From an uncultured Prevotellaceae bacterium (GTDB lineage: Bacteria > Bacteroidota > Bacteroidia > Bacteroidales > Muribaculaceae): a stretch of DNA of 64,000 nucleotides. Shown piece by piece: positions 55,341-64,000 of this stretch. Under the pieces are notes generated by a model. It did no database searches. It was not told the origin of the DNA and worked only from the letters and a program-made list of their open reading frames with translations. Position numbers and translations under genes: made by a program. The DNA lies in the NCBI GenBank assembly GCA_900318205.1, contig ONJS01000009.1:92088-156087 (forward strand), given 5' to 3'. The first letter of the stretch is position 1. Each line of letters begins with the position of its first letter.

Positions 55341-55514
55341 GTAAAAATATTATATGCTCGCTGCGCTCGCAGTTTAAAGTTTAGAGTTTAGTGTTTAATG
55401 AAGCATCCGCTGTAATGCGAGCTCACGCTCGCAGGTTAAAGTTTAATGTTTAAAGTTTAATGAGCATCCGCAGTGTAGAGACGCAAAACTTTGCGTCTCC
55501 CGTGCGGCAGGCTT

Positions 55515-55541
55515 CGTAGGGCCTCGCCTTGGCGTGGCCGT
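55515..55541. repeat. Dispersed 27-bp word, copy 2
   Basis: Begins CGTAGGGCCTCGCC and ends GGCGTGGCCGT; matches 18937-18963 with four differences. Confidence 0.5.
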
Positions 55542-55643
55542 CGTGATGTTTCGGGAAGACAAGAAAGACAAGAAGGACAAATAAAACTTATTCATTGTCA
55601 ACCAATAAATTGTCTTTATTGTCCTTCTTGTCTTCAAAAAATC

Positions 55644-55672
55644 CTTTGCGCCTTAGCGGCTTAGCGTGAGAT
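55644..55672. repeat. Dispersed word TTTGCGCCTTAGCGGCTTAG
   Basis: Second copy of the word at 52478-52506. Confidence 0.5.
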
Positions 55673-55712
55673 AAAGGATGCGGATGCTAACTCCTAACTT
55701 CTAACTCCTAAC

Positions 55713-58700
55713 TCACCACGTGCCGCTGAGCAGGTAGTTGATCAGGGCGGTCACGTCGCCGATGGCTACCTTGCCGTTCAGGTCGCAGTCGGCAGCAGGC
55801 GTTGAAGTGATGCCCGAGAGCAGCAGGTTAATCAAGGCGGTCACGTCACTGATGTTCACCTTGCCGTCGCCGTTCACGTCGCCACGCAGGCCAGCGTTCT
55901 TCTCGGTGAAGTAGCCCGGGTTGCTCGTGCCGCCGTCGATGTGGGCGTAGGTCTTGTCCTTCGGGTTAGAGGAACTGTAGGCCGTTCCCTTGCCGCCCAC
56001 CAGGCTGTAGCATACGTCGAACATATAAGAGGATGACGTTACGGCTGCTGTGGTCCAGCCATCGCCAACATAAATGGTCCTCAAATTGTCACATTCATTG
56101 AACATGCATGACATGTTTGTCACTTTACTGGTATTGAAACCACTCAGATCCAACTGCTGCAGACCCTTGCACCAAGTGAACATGTAGGACATGTCGGTCA
56201 CGTTGCTCGTGTCGAAATTGCTCACATCCAGGCTTGTCAAACCACTGCACCCGTCAAACAATTGCCTCATGTTAGTTACATTGGAAGTATTGAAGTGGCT
56301 CACATCGAGGCTGGCCAGCTCTGAGCAATTACTGAACATCCAGGACATATCAGTCACATAACTGGTATTCCAGCCGCTCACGTCAAGAGCAGTCAATTCA
56401 TAGCATTCAGCGAACATGGCCGACATGTCGGTCACCTTGCGGGTGTCAAAGCCGCTCACGTCAACAGCGGGCAGCGCACCACATTCCCAGAACATACTTG
56501 CCATATTGGTCACCTCGCTGGTGTTCAAGTATTGCATGCCCTCAATGCTGGTCAGGTCGTACATCTCGGCAAACCAGTGATAGGTGCTCGTGGGACGTGC
56601 ACTGGCGAACGAGGGATTGAAGACCACCTTGGTGACACCGTAGCTACTGCCGTCAGAATACCAGCCAGGATTATCCATGCCCGAGTTCAAGTCATAGGTC
56701 GTGCCCGGGCGGGTATTGCGCTGGGTGTCATAATAGAATTTCAGTGTTACAGATCCATTGTTCTCGGCAGACCTCTCGGCATACATCTGACGTCCATTAT
56801 TGATAGTCACGCCCGACGTGCAGTTGGTCCCATTGGCTTTCTTCATCCATCGTGATGACGGGTCATAATAGCCACCCGCGGGTTCAACGATAAACAGACC
56901 ATCATTCAACGTGAGACCGGCAAGGCCCCAAATGGTGTAGGACATTATCACGCTTGTCTCAGAACCTCTAATGGCCAGCGTCTCGCCACCGCTGCTACTG
57001 CCCATAATGCTATTACCCATCACAGTGCAACCGTCCTCAATGACCAGGGGCGCATTTAGTCTGACACTGATGTCACCACTGCCCATGTCCAGCGTTCCAT
57101 TACCGTTGATGGTGGTCGCCTTTCTAACAATCAAGGGATAATAGTTGGCGACATCCAGGTGGTTATCGCCCACGAGATTGATGTAGCAGACATCGCCATC
57201 AAAAGTGCCATTCACACTGATGCCAGCAGCCGTGTTCAGGGTGATGTTGACATTATTGAGTGTCAACGTTCTGGTAGAGGGGTTGTAACTGGCCGTGCCG
57301 CTAACGATGCCGGGACCAGTGATGTTAGACGCATTCTTGTAAGTTACAGCAACACCACCCACCGACAGGCCATAGTCAACAGCAGTCAAGTAGCCCGGGT
57401 TGCTCGTGCCACCGTCGATGTGGGCATAAGTCTTATCCACATGGCTGGCGTCATAGGTCGTGCCCCGGCCACCGACAAGGTTCGTGCATCCCGAGAACAT
57501 AAAATTGCCGGCAGTCACAGCAGGTATTGTCCAACCTGATCCTGCATAGATAGTCGCCAAGCGGCTGCAACCACGGAACAGGTAATTCATGTTTGTCACC
57601 CCAGCAGTGTTGAAGCTGGAAAGATCCACCATGGTCAGGTTGGAGCAATTAAAGAACATGTATTCCATATTCTTCAGATTAGGTGTCTGGAAGCCCGTCA
57701 AATCAAGACTGGTTAAGCCAGTGCAACCATAGAACATATAGCTCATATCCTGAGTATAAACAGTGCTCAGGTTACTCAAGCCTGTGATAGAAGTGAGATT
57801 GGTCATGCGGGCAAACCATGAGAACGTGCTCTTCGGATAAGCTGCACTGAACGAGGCATCAAAGACCACCTTAGTGACATTCTTATAAGTGTTATCGGTG
57901 TACCAATCAGGACTTGTTCCTACAGCATTCAGGCTGTAGGTCGTGCCCGGGCGGGAAGTGCGCTGGTCGTCATAATAGAACGTTAGCGTCGTGTTCGACG
58001 GCGTGTAGCAGGCATAATAATATGTATAGGCATCGGTGAGGTAGCCGGGGTTGCTGGGGCCGCCGTCGATGTGCGCGTAGTCTTCATCATAATGATTGGA
58101 ATCATAAACCGTGCCCATACCGCCCACCAGACTCGTGCAATCATTGAACATCGAGCTTCCTGTAACTGACAGACTTGCAGTGGTCCATTGATTGCTCACG
58201 ATGATGGTCTGCAGCGAAGTGCAGCCCTGGAACATTTGGCTCATATTGCGCACGTTGGACGTGTTGAAACTGCTCAAATCAAGCGTTATCAGCGATTGGC
58301 AACAAAAGAACATTGCGTTCATATCTGTCACATTCTGGGTGTTGAAAGATCTCATATCAATTGAATTCAAAGATTCACAATTGCCGAACATACCTCTCAT
58401 AGTGGTCACGCTACCCGTGTCGAAGTGGCTCACATCGAGTTGTAATAATCGCTGACAATCTTGAAACATATATTCCATATTGGTCACATTACTTGTATTG
58501 AAGTTGGTCACATCGAGTTGTGATAATCGCTGACAAGCATCAAACATGCCTTCCATATTGGTCACATTACTTGTATTGAAGTGGCTCACATCGAGTTGTA
58601 ATAATTGCTGACAATCATAAAACATATATTCCATATCGGTCACTTTGCTGGTGTTGAAATGGCTCACGTCAATTGCCCTTAAGTTATTGCATCCCTTGAA

Positions 58701-59771
58701 CATGTTAGCCATGTTGGTCACCTCGCTGGTGTTCAGGTACTCAATTCCTGTGATGTCGTCCAAAAATATCATTCCAGCAAACCAATTATATGTGTTCTTT
58801 GGGCGCGCTGAGGCAAAGGATGGATCAAACACCACTCCGTTAATGTTCGAGTATTCATTGTCATCGGGGATATACCACTCCGGACCAATATTCATAAAAA
58901 AGTTACTAGACTCGATTATTTCAATTCCATAGGTGATTTCGGAATGGGACAGTCGCTGATGGTCGTTGTAGAACGTCAGGATTTGACGAGAGCCTAAGTC
59001 TTGTCCTTCTATCGTGAGTACCGCATAGGGTTTACTATTGTAATCCTGTGCACTGGTAAAATAGCCAGGATTGGATTCGCCTCCATCGATATGGGCATAC
59101 TCTATACCATCTTGGTTAAAGTGATAGGCAGTGCCCATGCCTCCTACCAAGCTCCCACAAACCGCAAACATCCCGTATGCACTAGCAACATTTTCAGTAG
59201 TCCAGCCATCGCCCACAATGATCGTCTTGACATTGCTCCCACTGAACATACGGTCCATCTTCGTCACATTGCGCGTGTCAAAACTACTCAGATTCAACAG
59301 ACGCTTTTCAGTATAGAATTCTCCAAACATGAATGACATATCGGTCACATTAGCTGTGTTGAAATGGCTCAAGTCAAGGTTTCCTATAAGATAGCTATCA
59401 GAGAACATATTAGCCATAATGGTCACCGCACTGGTGTTCAAGTAGTTGAGGCCCTCGATGGATTCTAATAGTAACTTATCGGCGAACCAGCGGCAGGTGC
59501 TCGTGGGACGTGCGCTGGCGAACGACGAATGAAAGACCACCTTGCGTACATTTTCATTGAGGTCCACATAGTCCCACGCTGGGCTATCGTTACCCGTGTT
59601 TAAGGCAAAAGTCTCACCCGTGCGACTGCTGCGCTGGTTGTCGTAGTAGAACGTCAACGTATTATTCGTCGACGTGTAGCAGGCATAGGCCTCGGCAGCA
59701 GCGGCACCGAGAGCACACATCACGGCCGTCACCAGGACGACCAGCCGAAGAAGTAAAGCTTTATTTTTCAT
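55713..59771 (-). CDS. BspA-like (DUF285) leucine-rich-repeat surface protein with dockerin-like tail
   Basis: A 1352-residue exported protein. Signal peptide about 1-25. Four BspA/DUF285 blocks, each starting with TFYYD- or TFYND-type strands, contain many units like VTNMSYMFxxCxxLxxLDLSxFNTSN. A pectin-lyase-like beta stretch (about 820-955) separates the third and fourth. A C-terminal dockerin-type region (about 1294-1352) has two calcium motifs, GDVNGDGKVNISDVTALIN and DLNGKVAIGDVTALIN. BspA proteins bind host or bacterial ligands. The gene carries many near-identical repeats, so recombination or assembly collapse is possible. Confidence 0.9.
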   Translation of the reverse strand: MKNKALLLRLVVLVTAVMCALGAAAAEAYACYTSTNNTLTFYYDNQRSSRTGETFALNTGNDSPAWDYVDLNENVRKVVFHSSFASARPTSTCRWFADKLLLESIEGLNYLNTSAVTIMANMFSDSYLIGNLDLSHFNTANVTDMSFMFGEFYTEKRLLNLSSFDTRNVTKMDRMFSGSNVKTIIVGDGWTTENVASAYGMFAVCGSLVGGMGTAYHFNQDGIEYAHIDGGESNPGYFTSAQDYNSKPYAVLTIEGQDLGSRQILTFYNDHQRLSHSEITYGIEIIESSNFFMNIGPEWYIPDDNEYSNINGVVFDPSFASARPKNTYNWFAGMIFLDDITGIEYLNTSEVTNMANMFKGCNNLRAIDVSHFNTSKVTDMEYMFYDCQQLLQLDVSHFNTSNVTNMEGMFDACQRLSQLDVTNFNTSNVTNMEYMFQDCQRLLQLDVSHFDTGSVTTMRGMFGNCESLNSIDMRSFNTQNVTDMNAMFFCCQSLITLDLSSFNTSNVRNMSQMFQGCTSLQTIIVSNQWTTASLSVTGSSMFNDCTSLVGGMGTVYDSNHYDEDYAHIDGGPSNPGYLTDAYTYYYACYTPSNTTLTFYYDDQRTSRPGTTYSLNAVGTSPDWYTDNTYKNVTKVVFDASFSAAYPKSTFSWFARMTNLTSITGLSNLSTVYTQDMSYMFYGCTGLTSLDLTGFQTPNLKNMEYMFFNCSNLTMVDLSSFNTAGVTNMNYLFRGCSRLATIYAGSGWTIPAVTAGNFMFSGCTNLVGGRGTTYDASHVDKTYAHIDGGTSNPGYLTAVDYGLSVGGVAVTYKNASNITGPGIVSGTASYNPSTRTLTLNNVNITLNTAAGISVNGTFDGDVCYINLVGDNHLDVANYYPLIVRKATTINGNGTLDMGSGDISVRLNAPLVIEDGCTVMGNSIMGSSSGGETLAIRGSETSVIMSYTIWGLAGLTLNDGLFIVEPAGGYYDPSSRWMKKANGTNCTSGVTINNGRQMYAERSAENNGSVTLKFYYDTQRNTRPGTTYDLNSGMDNPGWYSDGSSYGVTKVVFNPSFASARPTSTYHWFAEMYDLTSIEGMQYLNTSEVTNMASMFWECGALPAVDVSGFDTRKVTDMSAMFAECYELTALDVSGWNTSYVTDMSWMFSNCSELASLDVSHFNTSNVTNMRQLFDGCSGLTSLDVSNFDTSNVTDMSYMFTWCKGLQQLDLSGFNTSKVTNMSCMFNECDNLRTIYVGDGWTTAAVTSSSYMFDVCYSLVGGKGTAYSSSNPKDKTYAHIDGGTSNPGYFTEKNAGLRGDVNGDGKVNISDVTALINLLLSGITSTPAADCDLNGKVAIGDVTALINYLLSGTW

Positions 59772-59803
59772 AATATCATCAGTTAAATAGTTAATATCTG
59801 CCG

Positions 59804-59811
59804 CAAATATA
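59804..59811 (-). promoter_or_regulatory. -7 box (TATATTTG) for the BspA-like gene
   Basis: The minus strand reads TATATTTGCGG, 32 bases before the ATG. Confidence 0.65.
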
Positions 59812-60171
59812 GTATTTTTTTGATAAATATCAAACGTAGGCCTTAGGTTTTAGGCATTAGGCGTTCGTTGGCATCCGCAGTGTTTTTAAATGCGAATTAC
59901 GCTAATTCAACTAATTACGCGAATTCTTATATTAAATTCGTGAAATCCGTAAAATTAGCGTAATTAGCGTTAGCCCCGCAGGGCAAAGCCTCACGCTAAG
60001 CTCTAATCTGCGAGCGCAGCGAGCATCAACGCGGATGCTATCAGAATATTCAGATTTATCAGTTGTTTATAAAAAGAACGCGGATGCTATGTTGTTTTGA
60101 GTTGTTTGAGTTGTTTTTTAAAAAACTAAGGACTAGGGACTATAAACTAAAAACTTTTACTTATATTTGCA

Positions 60172-60179
60172 GCCGTAAT
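60172..60179 (+). promoter_or_regulatory. -7 box (TATATTTG) for pepD
   Basis: TATATTTGCAG, 50 bases before the ATG at 60230. Confidence 0.65.
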
Positions 60180-60229
60180 CAAAACTACAATCCTTTTTAA
60201 ACCTGTAAGACATTAACAGAATCAAGAAA

Positions 60230-61690
60230 ATGAACGAAATTGAAAAACTGCAACCGACGTGCATCTGGCGCAACTTCTATGCGCTGACGCAGATTCCCCG
60301 TCCCTCGGGACATGTAGAGAAAATCCAGCAATTCCTGCTCGACTTCGCCAAGAAGGTGGGCGTGGAGGCCTTCCAGGACCCCGCCGGCAACATCGTGATG
60401 CGTAAACCCGCTACTCCCGGTATGGAGAACCGCAAGTGCATCACCATGCAGGCCCACATGGACATGGTGCCCCAGAAGACGCCCGAGTCCAAGCACAACT
60501 TCGAGAAGGATCCCATCGAGCCCTACATCGACGGCGAGTGGATCAAGGCCCGCGGCACCACCCTCGGCGCTGACGACGGTCTGGGCGTGGCAGCCATCAT
60601 GGCAGTCATGGAGGATAACACCCTCAAGCATGGTCCCATCGAGGGCCTCATCACCAAGGACGAGGAGACCGGCATGTATGGCGCCAACGACCTGCCCAAG
60701 GGCCAGATGAAGGGCGACATCCTGTTCAACCTCGACAGCGAGACCTGGGGCAAATTCGTCATCGGTAGCGCCGGCGGTATCGACGTTACCTGCACGCGTA
60801 AATACAACGAGGTGAAGACCGCTGCCGGCGACACCGCAGTGCGCATCACCTTGAAGGGTCTGAAGGGCGGCCACAGCGGCCTCGAGATCCATGAAGGCCG
60901 TGCCAACGCCAACAAGCTGATGGCTCGCCTGCTGCAACTCGCCATCGTGGACCACAAGGCCCGCCTCGTGAGCTGGCATGGCGGCAACATGCGCAATGCC
61001 ATCCCGTTCAAGGCCGAGACCGTAGTCGTCGTTCCCGAGGATAACCTCAAGGGCTTGAAGAAGCTCGTCAAGACGATGAAGGCACAGTTCGAAAGCGAGT
61101 TCAAGTTCATCGAGGACACCGTAGACCTGACCATCAAGGCCATCGACCGTCCCAAGACGAAGATGGCGCTCGACGACCAGACGACCATCCTGCGTGCCCT
61201 GTATGCTTGCCACGACGGCGTCGTTCGCTTCATCCCCGCCTATCCCAACGTAGTTGAGACCTCGAGCAACCTCGCCATCATCGACATCGAGGACGGCAAG
61301 GCTTCTGTCAAGATTCTCGCCCGCTCGGCCCGTGAGGACATGAAGGACTACATCGTCAAGATGTTGATGACCTGCTTCCACCTGGCTGGCTTCAAGGTAG
61401 AGACCGGCGGTGACTACATCGGCTGGGATCCCAACCCCGACAGCGAGGCCCTGCACATGTTGCTCGACCTGTACAAGCAGCTCTTCAACGAGGAGGGCAT
61501 CGTGCAAGTTGACCACGCCGGTCTGGAGTGCTCCATCATCCTGGGCAAGTACCCGCACATGGATGTCGTGAGCTTCGGTCCCACCCTGCGCAGCCCGCAC
61601 ACCACCATCGAGCGCGCCTACATCCCCGCAGCAGAACCCTTCTGGCGTCTGCTCGTCAAAGCCCTCGAGGAGGCTCCCGTCAAGAAGTGA
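60230..61690 (+). CDS. pepD: Aminoacyl-histidine dipeptidase
   Basis: A 486-residue cytoplasmic M20-family metallopeptidase that cleaves Xaa-His dipeptides and others. Zinc ligands lie in QAHMDMVPQK, LGADDGLGVAA and KDEETGMYGA, with the lid domain (about 205-380) and the closing GPTLRSPHT motif. Length and motifs match the family well. It has its own promoter and terminator. Confidence 0.95.
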   Translation: MNEIEKLQPTCIWRNFYALTQIPRPSGHVEKIQQFLLDFAKKVGVEAFQDPAGNIVMRKPATPGMENRKCITMQAHMDMVPQKTPESKHNFEKDPIEPYIDGEWIKARGTTLGADDGLGVAAIMAVMEDNTLKHGPIEGLITKDEETGMYGANDLPKGQMKGDILFNLDSETWGKFVIGSAGGIDVTCTRKYNEVKTAAGDTAVRITLKGLKGGHSGLEIHEGRANANKLMARLLQLAIVDHKARLVSWHGGNMRNAIPFKAETVVVVPEDNLKGLKKLVKTMKAQFESEFKFIEDTVDLTIKAIDRPKTKMALDDQTTILRALYACHDGVVRFIPAYPNVVETSSNLAIIDIEDGKASVKILARSAREDMKDYIVKMLMTCFHLAGFKVETGGDYIGWDPNPDSEALHMLLDLYKQLFNEEGIVQVDHAGLECSIILGKYPHMDVVSFGPTLRSPHTTIERAYIPAAEPFWRLLVKALEEAPVKK

Positions 61691-61713
61691 GTAAATTTTT
61701 CTATTTCATAATT

Positions 61714-61749
61714 ATTGCCGCAGGTCGCCGTGAGGCCCCCTGCGGCAAT
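61714..61749 (+). terminator. Terminator of pepD
   Basis: ATTGCCGCAGG (61714-61724) pairs with CCTGCGGCAAT (61739-61749), and TCTTTTAATT follows. Confidence 0.85.
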
Positions 61750-61955
61750 TCTTTTAATTGGAAAACAAGAAACACAACAAGCACAAACCATATGGTGCGC
61801 ATCAATGATTAAAAACAACTCGAACAACTATCACAACAGAAAATAATCGTTGTAAGAGTTGTTTGAGTTGTCTTTAATTTTCAAAGGCGCGGAAGCCTTC
61901 AGATAATTCAGACCATTCAGTTGTTTTAAACAGTAGCGCAGATGCCCTTGTTGTC

Positions 61956-62165
61956 TTACTCACTGTCGGGGCGATACTCGAGGATGTCGCCAGGGGTGCA
62001 GTCCAGGGCGCGGCAGATGGCGTCGAGGGTCGAGAAGCGCACGGCCTTGGCTTTGCCGGTCTTGAGGATCGAGAGGTTAGCCACGGTGATGCCCACACGT
62101 TCGCTCAGCTCGTTAAGCGACATCTTGCGGCGGGCCATCATCACATCAAGATTCACGATTATCAT
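61956..62165 (-). CDS. XRE-family transcriptional regulator, 69 aa
   Basis: A single helix-turn-helix domain (SLNELSERVGITVANLSILKTGKAKAVRFSTLDAIC) of Cro/CI type, with no ligand domain. It is encoded 15 bases after the DUF2975 membrane protein, a pair that recurs in many bacteria. It probably regulates itself and its partner. Confidence 0.88.
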   Translation of the reverse strand: MIIVNLDVMMARRKMSLNELSERVGITVANLSILKTGKAKAVRFSTLDAICRALDCTPGDILEYRPDSE

Positions 62166-62180
62166 AGCGCACCAGGGGAT

Positions 62181-62663
62181 TTAGATGGTTAACTTCTGTT
62201 CCTCGGCAGCGTCATAGGCCAGCTTGTAGAGCATAGCCACGATGACTGCCACAATCGCATAGACAAACGGGGTGTCGGTCAAGCACCATTCATACTGGTC
62301 TGAGGCCGAACAGGCATAGCCCATGTTATCGCTGATGAACGAATGGATGGGCAGCACAATGGCCATAACCCACAACAGCACCACATTGGCATGATTAAAA
62401 ATCGTTCCTCCCTTGAGATGCTTGAGGATGTTGAACACAAACGCAGCCATCAACCCCGCCAACGTGAGAATCAGGAGACGGTTGATGACAAACATGGTCA
62501 GCTTGCCGCCCATGTTCGGCGAGCCCCAGTTAATCACTCCATTACCGCTGCCAGTCGTCAAAACGAAATAGCTCTGAATGGCATAAAATGCCACCCACAT
62601 GAGGGCGCAGATGAGTGCGAACACGCACACGATTGTCAGAACTTTTTTAGATGTCTTCTCCAT
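62181..62663 (-). CDS. DUF2975 family membrane protein
   Basis: A 160-residue protein with four transmembrane helices (about 8-31, 48-70, 87-106 and 130-150). DUF2975 proteins are usually encoded beside an XRE regulator, as here. Function unknown. Promoter at 62697-62704. Confidence 0.85.
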   Translation of the reverse strand: MEKTSKKVLTIVCVFALICALMWVAFYAIQSYFVLTTGSGNGVINWGSPNMGGKLTMFVINRLLILTLAGLMAAFVFNILKHLKGGTIFNHANVVLLWVMAIVLPIHSFISDNMGYACSASDQYEWCLTDTPFVYAIVAVIVAMLYKLAYDAAEEQKLTI

Positions 62664-62696
62664 AATGAAAAATTCTATTGATAATTAATTACGCCG

Positions 62697-62704
62697 CAAA
62701 GATA
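62697..62704 (-). promoter_or_regulatory. -7 box (TATCTTTG) for the DUF2975/XRE pair
   Basis: The minus strand reads TATCTTTGCGG, 33 bases before the ATG. Confidence 0.65.
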
Positions 62705-62858
62705 TATCAATTTATCGAAAAACAATAAATATATCATGATATTTAAGAAATTTTAATTGTTTCACGAAACTCTCTTTGGAATTACATCTGCCAGCACACG
62801 CTCCATTACGGGCATGGAAAGTATTTTTTCAAGTTTATATACCTTATTAAAAAAATAA

Positions 62859-64000
<1,142 letters not shown>

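Larger units (their letters stand above)
55305..55712. other. Repeat-rich spacer
   Basis: A promoter, then CGCTGCGCTCGCAG, GTTTAAAGT tracts (55371-55400 and 55434-55462), two GCATCCGC words, the 27-bp word at 55515-55541, an inverted repeat with AAGACAAGAA near 55555-55637, TTTGCGCCTTAGCGGC at 55645 and AACTCCTAACTT at 55687-55715. No gene is seen. Confidence 0.75.
59772..60229. other. Repeat-rich spacer between the BspA-like gene and pepD
   Basis: It contains an inverted repeat (AATTACGCTAATT with AATTAGCGTAATT, about 59895-59975), CTGCGAGCGCAGCGAGCATC (60008-60027), three GCGGATGC/GCATCCGC words (59871, 60031, 60080) and two divergent promoters. No gene is seen. Confidence 0.75.

Noticed and set aside
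60197-61600. Minus-strand open frame of 467 codons opposite pepD
   Set aside because: Antisense artefact; pepD has all zinc ligands.

Overview
The window comes from a Bacteroidales chromosome, most likely Prevotellaceae or Muribaculaceae of a gut or rumen habitat. The evidence is Bacteroidota-type promoters (TAnnTTTG boxes, often followed by GCAG), starts without Shine-Dalgarno sequences, and lineage-typical gene sets: a complete Bat (aerotolerance) operon, a DUF4954 beta-helix protein, a BspA-like leucine-rich-repeat surface protein with a dockerin-like tail, a PASTA protein near an RluD synthase, PepD, and a pyruvate:ferredoxin oxidoreductase. There are no rRNA genes, SusC/SusD pairs, integrases, transposases or CRISPR arrays. 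One tRNA-Met (CAT) and one candidate small RNA are present.

Layout: 0-11.8 kb holds the 3' end of kdsB, a GH2 beta-galactosidase, a CDF metal exporter, a small unknown gene, a PASTA protein, an inserted AT-rich L,D-transpeptidase-like gene, an RluD-family synthase, a tyrosine-rich repeat protein and a tricorn-like S41 protease. 11.8-18.7 kb is an accessory island: a WYL regulator, a large histidine-kinase-like fusion, a response regulator and a PIF1-like helicase. 19-24.2 kb is housekeeping (acyltransferase, metallophosphoesterase, Tex). 24.2-25.9 kb carries an AT-rich TIR-VWA gene and a gene-poor stretch. 25.9-38 kb holds an acyltransferase, a tandem universal stress protein, a coiled-coil protein, a GH13 lipoprotein, a Dus enzyme, a sialidase, tRNA-Met, DUF4954 and a GH125 mannosidase. 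38.5-47.8 kb is a PAP2 phosphatase plus the Bat operon (MoxR, DUF58, BatA-E). 48-53.8 kb has two paralogous small envelope proteins flanking an ATPase gene, a fucose-isomerase-like protein, a WaaP-like kinase and a four-helix-bundle protein. 53.9-64 kb has a second GH13, the giant BspA-like protein, PepD, a DUF2975/XRE pair and the start of nifJ.

The most interesting candidate system is the 11.8-18.7 kb island. Two promoters, one before the kinase/response-regulator pair and one before the helicase, carry the same inverted repeat (TTGTGAAG-N5-CTTCACAA and a near-copy) at the same 8-bp distance from their -7 boxes. This links a WYL regulator, a two-component-like pair and a helicase into one probable regulon. 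The kinase appears to join a degenerate methyltransferase-like region, an HsdS-like region and a HATPase. Defence or DNA-damage signalling is an inference from architecture. Second is a stand-alone TIR domain fused to a TerY-like VWA domain.

The spacers between genes, including those inside the Bat operon, are unusually wordy: heptamer tracts such as CTAAAGC and CTAAACT, GCGGATGC octamers, and several 20-30 bp words recur throughout. One Bat-operon gene (DUF58) appears to have an out-of-frame deletion near its 5' end.
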